A stretch of DNA of 64,000 bases from Emiliania huxleyi CCMP1516 (Eukaryota > Haptophyta > Isochrysidales > Noelaerhabdaceae): positions 110,246-174,245 of the forward strand of contig NW_005200670.1 in NCBI RefSeq assembly GCF_000372725.1, read 5' to 3'. Made by a program: the position numbers and the translations under genes. The notes below the pieces were generated by a model. It saw only the letters and a list, made by a program, of their open reading frames with translations, made no database searches and was not told the origin of the DNA. Shown one piece after another: positions 29,514 through 39,023 of this stretch (positions are counted from its first letter, which is position 1; every line of letters begins with the position of its first letter).

Positions 29514-30528
29514 TCACGGCGCCGGCTGGCCGCTGCCAAAGCTCGAAGCAGTGGCGGGGGCGGTGGTGGAGGCGAAGGTTGCGGCGGCGCTGAGGCCGGC
29601 GCGGCCGAGGCTGGGCGCGTCCGACACCGCCTCCATCGCAAAGGAAGTGAACGGGTTGGCGCCCGCCGACGCGTCGCTGCCAGTCATCGACGAAGTCAGC
29701 CCCGGCTTTGGCTGTCCTCCCGCCGCGCCCGCCGCCTCCACGGACGCACCGGTACCGCGTATGCAGTGGCTCGTCATCTGTATGGCGCCGACGATCGCAA
29801 CCAGCAGGATGCAGATGCGAGAGATGGACCAGTCGTGCGTGCCTAGGAGGTTCCGAGAGGGTTCCGAGAAGGTTCCGAGAAGCTGCGAGAGATGGACCAG
29901 TCGTGCGTGCCGAGGAAGGCGAGGATGCCGATGAAGACGTAGAAGCCCGCCTTGCCGCGCGGGACCGAGAGGATGTGGAAGTACAAATCGACCCTGTATT
30001 CCAGATGGAGGCGTGAGGAGATGTTGTTCACCGCAGGGCGCGCGACGGGGGCGAAGCCGACCGCTTATTGAGCGTCTTGAAGACTGGCAGCGCCTTGAGC
30101 TCCGAAGTGAGGATGAGGCCGGCAAAGATGATGTTGTACACCGAAAGGACCATTCCGAGCGGGTTGAGCAGATTGATCAGCCCTGCGGCACAGCGGAGGG
30201 GAGGGTGGCCGCGGGTGTTTGGCCGAGCGTGCTCGCCGCCGCTGCAGCGGGAGTGGGGCTGGCGGCTCGCGAACGGACGCGAGGCGGCGGCCTCTGTGCC
30301 GCGTGACGCGTGCTGCGCCACACCCCGCTCACGTCCATGCGCGCGGCAACGGGCACGTTTCTGCGTGTGCGCGTGCAGCGGGGATGGCGCCGCACCCGAC
30401 AGGCCACCGATAAACAGGAGCACGCCCGCGATGATGGAGGTGAGGTGCATCGACCGGTCGGGGTTGGCGCGCATCGCGCTCCAGCAGTCGGCGGCGCGCC
30501 CAGCGAAGCTCTTGCCCTCTTCCGACAT
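29514..30528 (-). CDS. COPI-associated protein family, Golgi membrane
   Basis: Four exons (30396-30528, 30062-30182, 29911-29993, 29514-29842) close in frame to 221 residues. Membrane helices are LTSIIAGVLLFIGGLSGL, GMVLSVYNIIFAGLILTS, GFYVFIGILAFLG and ICILLVAIVGAIQM, in the four-helix layout of the COPI-associated protein family (PNPLG-like turn NPLGMV, then VYNIIFAG, and RGKAGFYVFIG). Family members sit in Golgi membranes. The C-terminal ~85 residues are Ser/Ala/Gly-rich and cytosolic-looking, with SGQPAP at the end. Introns: 30183-30395 (GT-AG), 29994-30061 (GT-AG, 68 nt) and 29843-29910 (GC-AG, 68 nt), the last with a 27-bp exact direct repeat at its ends. Confidence 0.82.
29843..29910 (-). 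other. 68-nt GC-AG intron with 27-bp exact exon echo
   Basis: Bases 29884-29910 equal 29816-29842. On the gene strand the first copy opens the intron (GCACGCACGACTGG...) and the second opens the next exon. The 41 nt between are three or four TTCTCGGAACC units ending CCTAG. This is the clearest single example of the echo structure. Confidence 0.9.
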
Positions 30529-31081
30529 TGTGCCACTCGTACCTGTTGCGCGGGGCAGAGGGATCTCCTCGAAGTGTGCCCGCCTCCGTCTTGGCGCTGC
30601 GCAAAAGAATTCGTCGCGAGCGCCGCGCGAGAGGCGCTGAGAGGAATCCCTGGGACCCTGTCGTGTGGGTGAACCCTGCCCAGCCCCCCTCCGTGTCGCG
30701 ATGCGCTCCCCGCTCCCGTTCCCCTGTGTCCCTGATCGTCCTTACAAGATCCTGCTCGTGTGCAGGTGGGGACCCTTGTCCTTCTCCCACCCCTCGTTTG
30801 GCGTGCGCGTTTTATTTATTTATTTAGGCGCTGATGGAGAAATGCGGTGTCTTTTGTGTGTGTGGGGGGGGGGGGGGGCTCTAGCCTGCAGAGTATTGGA
30901 GCCGACAAGAAGAGAAATAAGTAAGGCCTCCCACCTTTGCGCATCCGCACCAAGCGAGCATGTTACTATTTTGACTGCGAGAGAATCGAGAGGAATCCGA
31001 ACTGTCTCGAGCCGGGACCTGGCCAGGTCGTGTGGACCACAGCCCAAGAGCAGGGAAGGCGAGGAGGAGGAAAGCGCCGCT
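30529..31081. other. intergenic with repeat R4 inverse copy and AAAAGAATT box
   Basis: The stretch 30712-30832 is the inverse copy of 25698-25848 and ends in ATTT repeats. At 30592-30615 the sequence CTTGGCGCTGCGCAAAAGAA recurs at 37838-37860. A 14-G run lies at 30866. Confidence 0.6.
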
Positions 31082-31117
31082 CTAGGCGTCGTCGAGCGCC
31101 GCGACGCCGGGCAGCAC

Positions 31118-31415
31118 CTAGTCAAGGATTGACGGTCATGGTTCAATGAGAACTAACGAGGAGGCGAGGCCGGGAGCCACCTTGCCTCGAGAAGCTCGAG
31201 ACTCCCCATATGCATATCTTCCCATATCTCCCCGTGCCTTGTCCGAGGGGTGGTGCGCCCCGCCACCTCCCCACATCTCCCCGTATCTCCTCGTATCTCC
31301 CCGTATCTCACCTTGCCCTCGAGACTCCCCATCTCTCCACATATCTCCACATACCTCCCCCGTGCCTCGCCTCCCCATATCTCTTCATATCTGCCCGTAT
31401 CTCGCCGTATCTCAC
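31118..31415 (-). repeat. PGK intron of GAGATACGG-type tandem repeats
   Basis: After the donor GTGAGATACGG the intron holds many GAGATACGGG/GAGATATGGG units and two further copies of the exon-edge sequence CTCGAGGGCAAGGTGAG (near 31309-31326 and, diverged, 31178-31195). It ends GACTAG before VLPGV. Confidence 0.75.
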
Positions 31416-31543
31416 CTTGCCCTCGAGAAGCTCGAGCGAAGCGCCGGGCCGCCGGTGGACACGAAGGTCACCTTGTCCACGCAGTCCCACGTCGCGGCGG
31501 CGGTGGCGGTGTCGCCGCCGCCGATGGCGGTGGTCACGCCCGC

Positions 31544-31756
31544 CTTGGTAGGGGAAGGGAAGGGACGGTAAGCTTCTCCACACACACGAGGTGGTGGGGC
31601 AAGGGCCAGGCTAGTCCCTCGCGACTCCACGTCTAAGGCTGCGTCTAGAAGGCAGGAGCCCCACGGCATTGAAAGTGCAAGGCCAGGTGTGCGTGGGCGA
31701 GCGGTGTGTGCGTGCGTGTGTGCGGTGTGCGTGCGTGCGTGCATGTGCGCGTGTGC
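31544..31756 (-). mobile_element. introner-like element family A, copy 1 (in PGK fragment)
   Basis: GCCTTGGT at 31542-31549 and 31755-31762 is an exact 8-bp target duplication. On the gene strand the intron begins GCACACGCGC, carries a body shared with 45.1 and 56.1 kb, and ends in a C/T-rich CCTTCCCCTACCAAG acceptor. The element supplies the polypyrimidine tract and the donor comes from the duplicated target. Confidence 0.8.
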
Positions 31757-31830
31757 CTTGGTGCCGCCCTGGAAGGCTTGTTCGACTCCGGGCCCAGTCG
31801 AAGCCTGCTCATGAGGGCGGGAAGACGGTA

Positions 31831-32273
31831 TCCTGTGTGAATTATCAAGAACACACTCACTCACTCACAGTCAGAGGCTGGGGACAGACAGCAGAGCCGT
31901 ACTTGCGCGGATTTTTAACACATAACAACAAAACAGCACATAGGGCCTCTGGTTTCTTATCCGCCTACCTGTGAATCCCAGACATATCTGACTGTCACTG
32001 TGCGATTTCGGGGCCCGCGGTTGTGCGTTTATGTGAACTCTTAATAACAAGGCTGTGAATTCCCCAGGCCTCCCCAGGGCTGAGGGCTCGCACCTCAAGA
32101 GAGAGAGCCTCATAAAAAAGGAAAATCGGAATTCAATTTAATTCGATGTCCATGTGTCAATTCTATAGTGTGGGAACCCGCCGCGCTAGAAGTGCAAGCG
32201 CTCAGCCGTGTGGCGGTGGAGCGAGCAGGAGCAGGACGGCTCCACGGTCAGGGTCTGAGCTTTCCTGTCGCTG
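31831..32273. repeat. non-coding with dispersed repeat (also at 37.67 kb)
   Basis: CACAGTCAGAGG...GACAGACAGC..AGCCGT at 31867-31915 recurs at 37658-37690. The rest is AT-richer spacer. Confidence 0.5.
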
Positions 32274-32831
32274 TCAAGGTTGTTGGGAATCTGGCATCGG
32301 GCTAATCTTGACCGCATTGATGATCGTCAGATTGTGAGGTGCACTGAACGCCCCCGCCATCGACTTCTTTCTTGCATCATACGAACGGATGCTCAGATGT
32401 CGCACGTCCATTTCGTCGCAGCCGGACGTGAGCGCTCGCCACGAAGGGATCTCATTCCTGCGAGATGCGGGCAGGCTCTCGCGCGCTAGCTGCAGTGAGA
32501 TCCACGTCGAGTAGTTGCCCCTCCCGCCCGCACGAAACGACCTGTAGAAGCCTCGCTCGCACGCAAGGTCAAAGCCGCAGCTGAAGAGTTCACCGCCATA
32601 CGCGCCTGCGGTGAACGGGTAAGGTTTGACAATGTACCCGTCGATCGGCGTGCTGTTTCTTCCCAGGCTTGTGAACGCCTCATCGGTTCCGCTCGCCTCG
32701 ATGGGCACGCTGGTCAGCATTTGGCGCGCGGAGGCCCGTGGGATGATGTTTGCGACGCCGGCCATGAGAGCGGTCGGCCGCCCCCCGCCCAACACCCAGC
32801 TCAGCCTCGGATGTACCCCGCACGAGACCAT
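32274..32831 (-). CDS. hypothetical protein or partial gene
   Basis: A 185-residue open frame has balanced composition (SLGRNSTPIDGYIVKPYPF, GELFSCGFDLACERGFYRS, TWISLQLARESLPAS). The first residue is an ATG at 32831, but hydrophobic or signal features are absent and the frame could be an exon of a longer gene. No family is recognised. I list it because the amino-acid mix and codon choice look coding and the opposite strand does not. Confidence 0.35.
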   Translation of the reverse strand: MVSCGVHPRLSWVLGGGRPTALMAGVANIIPRASARQMLTSVPIEASGTDEAFTSLGRNSTPIDGYIVKPYPFTAGAYGGELFSCGFDLACERGFYRSFRAGGRGNYSTWISLQLARESLPASRRNEIPSWRALTSGCDEMDVRHLSIRSYDARKKSMAGAFSAPHNLTIINAVKISPMPDSQQP

Positions 32832-33254
32832 GTCGAATCCGATCGGGCTGCGATATGATTCAGAGCAGTATTCATGAATGGAGGGTCAGAGCGCGTCATT
32901 GTAGTCACGAGTTGAATAGCTTGTGAGTGCCTCTATTCAGGTCTGATTGGTTTTGCAACCTCACTATTCTAGACACTCCTTGGCTGCCGCCGCGCCCCCC
33001 TCGCCGTCTGTTTCCCGCCGTGTGGTGTGCGGTGCGCACGCGCACCGCAGCGCACACGGCCCTGGAACACGGCGGCAGCCTCCCCACCCCCCTACCCACC
33101 GTCTGTAGCGTTTGGGGGGGGGGGGGGGGGGACGACTGGCGACGGCAAAAATAAGCCCCGCCCCTGGCCACTGTCGGCTCCAAGAAGGGGCCTTTGCATC
33201 CTCGCAGCGCAAATCTATCGCAGCGCACCACTCGCCATCTGTGTGGCACAGTAC

Positions 33255-33360
33255 TGTGGCCTAGCTAGCGGCTAGCGCAGGGCTAGCGCAGCGCGAACTC
33301 GCCGTCTGAGCCTAGCGCAGAGCGAACTCGCTCTGAGCCTAGCGCAGCGCCTCGGATAAC
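33255..33360. repeat. short tandem repeats around CTAGCGCAG
   Basis: Units such as GAGCCTAGCGCAG(A)GCGAACTCG recur four or five times just upstream of the large LRR membrane gene. They may be spacer or promoter-proximal repeats. Confidence 0.6.
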
Positions 33361-33466
33361 ACCATTTTGGCTCCCCAACAAGGCCCGTTAGAATTTTCTT
33401 TTTTTCAAGGCGCTGTCCGAAAAGCCGCCGCTCCCAAGGTGAAAGGAACTGCTCACGAAGACCAAA

Positions 33467-36400
33467 ATGCGGCGCGGTCTGTCTGCCCCCGGGGCGAAAG
33501 CAAGGACGAAGCTGGCGGCGGAGAAGCGGGCGGCGTCCGAAGCATCGGCGGCGGATCTGGCCCAGCAAGCGGAGGATGCAAAGATACGGGCGGAGCAGCA
33601 GGCGGCGGCTGCGGAGGCGGCGTCGGCCGAGCTTGCAGAGACGGCGAAGAAGCTGGCGGCGTCCGAGGCATTGGCGGCGGATCTGGCCAAGCAAGTGGAC
33701 GACGCGAAGCGGGACAAGGCCGCGGCAGCAGCGGCGGCGGCCGAGGCGGCAGCAGAGGCGGCGGAGGCGGTGAAGAAGCCGGCGGCGCCCGAGGCAGCGC
33801 CGGCGGATCTGGAAGCGAGGCAGCTCATCGACACCGACCTCGAAGCAGGCACTGTCGGACGCTCGATTGGACTGCCCAAGTTCAAGAAGGTGCGAGCGGC
33901 AAGCGACGGCGGCGGGCCGTACCAGCAGCTGATCGATGGCGATAGCCGCATCCGGATGACCAAGGGCTTCCTGGCGGCACTGCTGACGACAAACACTTGC
34001 TGCGCAGCCTTTTTGGGCATGGTCCTTGTTGTGCTGTACCAGCATTCGTACGCAAGCGGTGTCGGTGAGGTGCAGCCGCGCCCCCCACCTCCCCCGATCA
34101 GCAGCTACGACTACGACTACGACGTAGCCCCACCTCCCCCAACCAGCAGCTGCGCGATTTACCATGCCGGTGCGGCCGTTCTCGAGGGCGTCATGCACAC
34201 GATGACGGCCGATGGGCTCACGGAGGTGGAAACTGAAGAGCGCGAGATCGTAACGGAGGAGCGCATCGGTTTCAGCAGCCCCTTCGCCCCCACCTTCTTC
34301 GACTTCGAGTGCCTGCTTGCCAACGGCACGGGCGATCCGTGCGACGCGTACGTGGCCGAGGCCTTCGCAGACCAGATGTTCGTTCCTCTGCGCACCGACT
34401 CACTGGTGGGGCTCTGGCTCTCCACGATCTTCCTCTACTCGCTGGCTCAGATTGGTGGCATCCCGCGGCCACGGTTTGTTGACCGCAGGATCGACTGGCC
34501 CGGGCTCGTCTTCTGGCTCTCTTGGATGTTGACGCAGCTGTGCCAGTTCTTCGTGGTCGGGCTTTCCCTGGCTATGCAGGTTGTCGCCTTCTTCGGCGTG
34601 CACGAGCGCACCGGGCCTTGCATGGTCAGGGTCGACAACTTTACGCTGCTGGACGAGTACGCGACGGTCACGTTTGCGGCGCAGCCAGCGCTTCTTAGCA
34701 AGCTGCTGCTTCTCGTCGTGTACGGGTACCTGCTGTCGCTCGGCGCGCTCGTGTTCATTGGGCGCAACGTGAACGAGGTTGACTTTAAAGCTGAGGCCAG
34801 CAAGACCAACACGAGCCTCGTGCAGCCGATCCCGCTTGCGAGCGTGCTCTACTTCATCTCGCGGTGGGCGTTGTACGGCATCTGCCTGGGGACCGTCGGC
34901 GGGTGGCTTGGTGGGCCGGTCGCCTCGTGGGCGGCCGCGCTGGTTGCGGCAGCTGTGGGCTCGCTCACGGGAGGATTCAGGCGAGATTCATTTGTAATCG
35001 TGGACGAGGAAGACGAGGAAGGCGTGTCGCTGTCTCGCGCAAAAATCGCCAAGTGCGCCCTTGGCGTTCTCCTCGCTTTGCCGATCCTGCCGAATCTTGT
35101 CTACCTACCATTGGGCGGGCTGTTCTTTGCGTTTGTCAAGCTAAGCTTTGCCGCCGGGCGGAAGTCGCTCGATCTGATTGAGTCAACAGCTACGTCGGAG
35201 TGGCCCCGCTGCCAACGGCTCGAGGCACTGACCAAGGCCGCGGCCGCTGCCACCAAGCCGGCCATCAGCTGGCTCGCCCCGCTCGGAAGCCTCGAGCTGT
35301 CCAGCGGCATGTCAATGGTGGTGCAGGGGCTGGCGTACACCGAGACGAGCCTCTCGACGCTGGCGGGCGGACTGGCTTGCGTGCTGGGCTGCCTCGCGCT
35401 CTCCCCACTGGTTGCATACGGCACGTGGGCGGCGGAGCAAGGACGGCTCGAGCCCGATTACGATGTCGAGGACAGCGTGGTGGACGCGGTGCAGGCACGG
35501 GCGTGGATACTGTGGCTCCTGGTGGCCACGCCCGTGGTGCTGTTTGTGGTGGATATCTGCTTTATGAAAGACAAGCTCCTCCGCCAAAGGTGCAAGAAAG
35601 GCGGCATCTACCTCTCGTTCACAAGCGACGCAGACCTCAACGTGGTCCTCACCGTCTACGTCATCTTTCTCCTCGCGCTCGGCTTCCTCATCCTCTTCAC
35701 CTCGCAGGACGACGCGTACATCGAGCGCGTCATCTGGCACGCACAGGTTGTATACGGCGACTCCTTTGCGTTCCTCGCCACGTTGCAGCTCGACGTGTCG
35801 GGTCTGCAGCCCTTTATCGACAGCCTGATGGCGGACATGGTCGCCTTCACAGGCGATCCTTTGGGGGCAGCGCAAAAGGTCGCCGATCGTCTGGCCGAGA
35901 TCGCAGCGGATCCGCTGGCGCCTGTCAGAGAGGTGGTCGAGGTGGTTGCCAACATGTCACGCTATCTGGAGATCGACCCGTCCTACTTTGTTGAACACTC
36001 GGCGGCGCTCGACGTTCTGAATGTATCTCTGGGGCTGCTCAAGCTGCTGGCCACCTACGGACGCAAGGCGTTTGCGCTCTACGATGTGGTGCTGAGGCTA
36101 TTTCGCGGAGATAATGAGGAGGGAGACGAGGAGGACGACGGGGTGGTGCAGGTGCACGAGTGCGTGGCGGATCCGAAGAAGGCGCAGGTAGAAGCAGACA
36201 TCGAGCTGCTCTGCCAACGAGGTGTTTACTTGGACGAGAATTCGTTGGACTTGTCGAACGCGCGCCTTGCTGATGGGGAGGTGGCGACAATTGCTCTCTG
36301 GCTGAAGGACAATGCGGTGCTGACCAACCTGAGCCTCTACTACAACCATATCGGCGACGAGGGCGCCAAGGCGCTGGCATCCGCTCTGCGCGTCAATGAG

Positions 36401-36589
36401 GTGCTGAAAACCCTCGACCTCGGCGAAAACGAGATCGGCGACAAGGGCGCGAAGGCGATCGGCGGCGCTCTCACAGTCAACGGGGTGCTGAAAAGCATCG
36501 ACCTCAGCGACAACAACTTGGGCGATGAGGGGGAGAAAGCGATTCACGATGCGGTGAGCGGGCGGGAAGGTTTCCAGCTCGAGATGTGA
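33467..36589 (+). CDS. large polytopic membrane protein with coiled-coil N-terminus and C-terminal leucine-rich repeats
   Basis: The 1,040-residue protein has no intron. Residues ~10-130 form an Ala/Glu/Lys heptad-rich coiled coil. About nine hydrophobic segments follow from ~165 to ~780 (FLGMVLVVLYQ, LWLSTIFLYSLAQIGGI, VFWLSWMLTQLCQFFVVG, LLLLVVYGYLLSLGALVF, CALGVLLALPILPNLVYL, WILWLLVATPVVLFVV, VVLTVYVIFLLALGFLIL), with an extracellular-type loop rich in Cys and NGT after the first. A helical region follows, and at ~920-1035 four ribonuclease-inhibitor-type LRRs (NLSLYYNHIGDEGAKALASA, TLDLGENEIGDKGAKAIGGA, SIDLSDNNLGDEGEKAIHDA). RI-type LRRs mediate protein contacts. The combination of a polytopic body with terminal RI-LRRs is unusual; I know no named family. 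The start is the first ATG, in good context. Confidence 0.82.
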   Translation: MRRGLSAPGAKARTKLAAEKRAASEASAADLAQQAEDAKIRAEQQAAAAEAASAELAETAKKLAASEALAADLAKQVDDAKRDKAAAAAAAAEAAAEAAEAVKKPAAPEAAPADLEARQLIDTDLEAGTVGRSIGLPKFKKVRAASDGGGPYQQLIDGDSRIRMTKGFLAALLTTNTCCAAFLGMVLVVLYQHSYASGVGEVQPRPPPPPISSYDYDYDVAPPPPTSSCAIYHAGAAVLEGVMHTMTADGLTEVETEEREIVTEERIGFSSPFAPTFFDFECLLANGTGDPCDAYVAEAFADQMFVPLRTDSLVGLWLSTIFLYSLAQIGGIPRPRFVDRRIDWPGLVFWLSWMLTQLCQFFVVGLSLAMQVVAFFGVHERTGPCMVRVDNFTLLDEYATVTFAAQPALLSKLLLLVVYGYLLSLGALVFIGRNVNEVDFKAEASKTNTSLVQPIPLASVLYFISRWALYGICLGTVGGWLGGPVASWAAALVAAAVGSLTGGFRRDSFVIVDEEDEEGVSLSRAKIAKCALGVLLALPILPNLVYLPLGGLFFAFVKLSFAAGRKSLDLIESTATSEWPRCQRLEALTKAAAAATKPAISWLAPLGSLELSSGMSMVVQGLAYTETSLSTLAGGLACVLGCLALSPLVAYGTWAAEQGRLEPDYDVEDSVVDAVQARAWILWLLVATPVVLFVVDICFMKDKLLRQRCKKGGIYLSFTSDADLNVVLTVYVIFLLALGFLILFTSQDDAYIERVIWHAQVVYGDSFAFLATLQLDVSGLQPFIDSLMADMVAFTGDPLGAAQKVADRLAEIAADPLAPVREVVEVVANMSRYLEIDPSYFVEHSAALDVLNVSLGLLKLLATYGRKAFALYDVVLRLFRGDNEEGDEEDDGVVQVHECVADPKKAQVEADIELLCQRGVYLDENSLDLSNARLADGEVATIALWLKDNAVLTNLSLYYNHIGDEGAKALASALRVNEVLKTLDLGENEIGDKGAKAIGGALTVNGVLKSIDLSDNNLGDEGEKAIHDAVSGREGFQLEM

Positions 36590-38017
36590 GTGGGCTCTGG
36601 AGTCGGCGCGCTGCGCAGGGAGGTGCATGAAATTGGACTGTCTTGAGCCTGTCTTGAGCGCTGTTCCACGATGACACAACCCACACGATTAATTACTTGT
36701 GTCGCTAGTGTTTGAACAAGCGCTGAGGTCGTGTCGTGCAGCTCGGGTGTTGGGGAGGTTGTGGGAGCCGCTCTGCGTCAGGACCATTTTGGGGGCGCAA
36801 TTCGCCTGGTTTCCCTTGAACACGCGGTTTCGCCCCCTCGGAAGCGCCCACATAATCGCGCGTCCCCCCCTGTGGCGACGGTCTCGCGCACCTGCGCCAG
36901 ACCCCACCGCACTAGCTACATAGATCGTCAGCAGTAGGCGTGCTCAGAGCCCGGATTTGGGCCCATTCGGCATTCGCCAGAGGGCTCGAGAATGGCCCCC
37001 GGCAACGTGCAGCTGCAGGCCAGAGGGCGTGAGGTGAGGCCGAATCCGCAGTCGCACGAGCACCGGTGCCCCCAGCGGTGATGATGCATGGAGTGGCACG
37101 GCGGATAGATACACCCGCCTGCGAGCGTGGGAGACAGTCGCGGGGCGTGAGGTCTCAATGTATCGCAGGCTAGGACCGGATACGGCGGCGCGGGAGAGGG
37201 AGGGAAGCGTGAGTGGCGGGCGATGAGAGTGATTTCCCCGATCTCGCTAAAAATGGCCTAGTCCCCTCACGGGGGACCAAGCGAGCACGCACCTCGCGTC
37301 TGAGCGCGAGTCGACGAGTGGTCGCCGAGAGTCGATGAAGCGGCAGCAGTGCCGCGCGTACAGGCGCACCTGCCGCCAACCGCCCAGCTGCGCCACGCCA
37401 CCCCGGGCGAGTGAGACCAGAGAAGGACGTAGGCCCGATCCACGTTGAGCTGTCGCGTAGGTTCCAACTGCGGAAGCGACTCCATGGTGCAGCTGCTGAG
37501 GACTCCATGGGCGCAGCGTGGCAATCGACTACCATGCGGCTCGGCAGCTCGATGGTCCATGCGGAGCGCGTCATCCGTGCTGTTGTGACTGTAGACGCGA
37601 CTCTGTGTAGCTGCTGAACGCTGCATGGGCTCAGCGTGACGGCTGACTGCGAGTCACAGTCAGAGGGAACAGACAGCGAAGCCGTGACTAGGCGGATAAG
37701 GTATGAAACAGAGCTTTTCATATATCCGCGCTCCGTCAGAGTTCGCTCCCCCACTGAGGTCTAGAGACAAGCAAGAGTCGACAAGCTGCCGAGCCCAAAT
37801 CACTGTGTGTGCCACATGGAGAGCCCGCCTCCACTCTTGGCGCTGCGCAAAAGAATTTGAGCGCCGGTTTCGCGCCGCCGCAGTCATCCCGGCTGTTTCT
37901 CCTTTATTAAGAAAAAACCCAAGAGAGGGGTTGGAGGGCGGGAGAATCCAAAAAAGCCGTCCAAAAGCCACAAAAAGCCAGCGAGCCTCCCGTTACGCGA
38001 TTGCCGCGAAGCGCAGC
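36590..38017. other. intergenic with scattered repeats
   Basis: Repeats with second copies elsewhere: 37658-37690 (31.87 kb), 37781-37812 GACAAGCTGCCGAGCCCAAA (61.79 kb) and 37838-37860 (30.59 kb). No motif-bearing frame is seen. Confidence 0.55.
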
Positions 38018-38404
38018 ATGATGCGTGGCCAGCTTGGGAGGCTGCCGCCGCTGTCAGAGGCGGCCGCCACTGTGAGGTCTCGAGGGCCGACCGGCCGGGC
38101 GAGCATCCGCGCTGCCGACGACGTGCTCGAGGCTGACCTTCAGAGCGACGAGATTCTCGCATGCTTTGAGGAGGCGCTCGGCGAACGGCAGCCAGAGATG
38201 GGAACGGATGCTGCAGCAGGGCGAGAGGCGAACGCCGAGAGTGCGGAGGCCGCACCGCGACTCGAGGCTGCAGCAGAGCAGCAGCGGGAACATTCCCTGC
38301 TTGCACCGACCGCGGGGCGCGGCGTTGAGCCGGTGCTGCCAGACCCGGTGCCTATGCTGCATACGAATAAATCCCGCCTTTGCGTTTGTTTGTTTCATAA
38401 ATAA
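38018..38404 (+). CDS. possible small acidic hypothetical protein
   Basis: A 128-residue frame begins MMRGQLGRLPPLSEAAATVR and contains an acidic helical middle (ADLQSDEILACFEEALGERQ, EANAESAEAAPRLEAAAEQQ). No homology is recognised and no splice sites are evident. The last residues (LCVCLFHK) run into repeat-like sequence, so the true end may differ. Confidence 0.3.
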   Translation: MMRGQLGRLPPLSEAAATVRSRGPTGRASIRAADDVLEADLQSDEILACFEEALGERQPEMGTDAAAGREANAESAEAAPRLEAAAEQQREHSLLAPTAGRGVEPVLPDPVPMLHTNKSRLCVCLFHK

Positions 38405-38811
38405 GCTCAAAAAATTGTCCTGTCAGAGCTTCCCGTGTCGGTCAAGCAACGTCTGTCGGATGGTAGGAGAGAGCGCGTCGTGTGGTCTTGTGGACGGCCC
38501 TGTTTGAGTAGGGGAGGGGGGGAGAGAAGGAGAGGAGAGTCATTGAGCCTTGGCACCTTCCAGCCGGGCAGTTGGTTTGGCCTTGGCATCAGCCGGGCAT
38601 GGTGTTGATTTGGCCTTGGCATCAGCCCTGGCAGGCGGGCACGCGGGAAATGCACACACGCGCCAAAAAACCTTCCCCTCTCAAAAAGAATTCAACGAAA
38701 AGAACTCTCTCTCACAGCACACAGGTTCGACACAGGTACGCCACAATACCAAAAGAGGCACAGAAAAGAATTTAAACAAAACAACTCTCTCTCACAGCAG
38801 ACAGGCTCGAC

Positions 38812-38995
38812 ACAGGTGCGAACTGGCGCGTGCTAGTACTATCACCGGCACACCACCGGAGCCGCCTAAGCGACTCCGTTAAGAACGGCAATGCACTTAG
38901 CTCCGTGCACAATGCCGCTGTCCCCGCACGCTAGCTCGTTCACCGTCTGCCACGCCACGGCGGTGTGGAGAACGACAACAGAAAAGAATTCTGCC
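38812..38995 (+). repeat. dispersed repeat R6, copy 1, upstream of the 39.0-kb gene
   Basis: The block contains GGAGCCGCCTAAGCGACTCC, CACTTAGCTCCGTGCAC and ends with GAAAAGAATTC about 35 bp before the next ATG. It recurs at 47.83, 57.23 and 57.49 kb. Confidence 0.75.
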
Positions 38996-39023
38996 GCAGA
39001 CCCACGCCCTTTGCACGCGTTCG

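Larger units (their letters stand above)
31082..31830 (-). pseudogene. 3' fragment of phosphoglycerate kinase
   Basis: Exons on the minus strand read GVEQAFQGGTK (31757 up), AGVTTAIGGGDTATAAATWD, CVDKVTFVSTGG, then in a shifted frame GASLELLEGK (31416-31543), and VLPGVAALDDA stop (31082-31117). This is the unmistakable C-terminus of phosphoglycerate kinase (IGGGDTA, STGGGASLELLEGK). The N-terminal domain and ATP-site core are not found upstream; 31867-32100 is repeat DNA. Two extra bases near 31464 break the STGGGAS segment. Introns are kept, so this is a genomic fragment. The first intron is an inserted repeat with an 8-bp target duplication. Confidence 0.8.
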
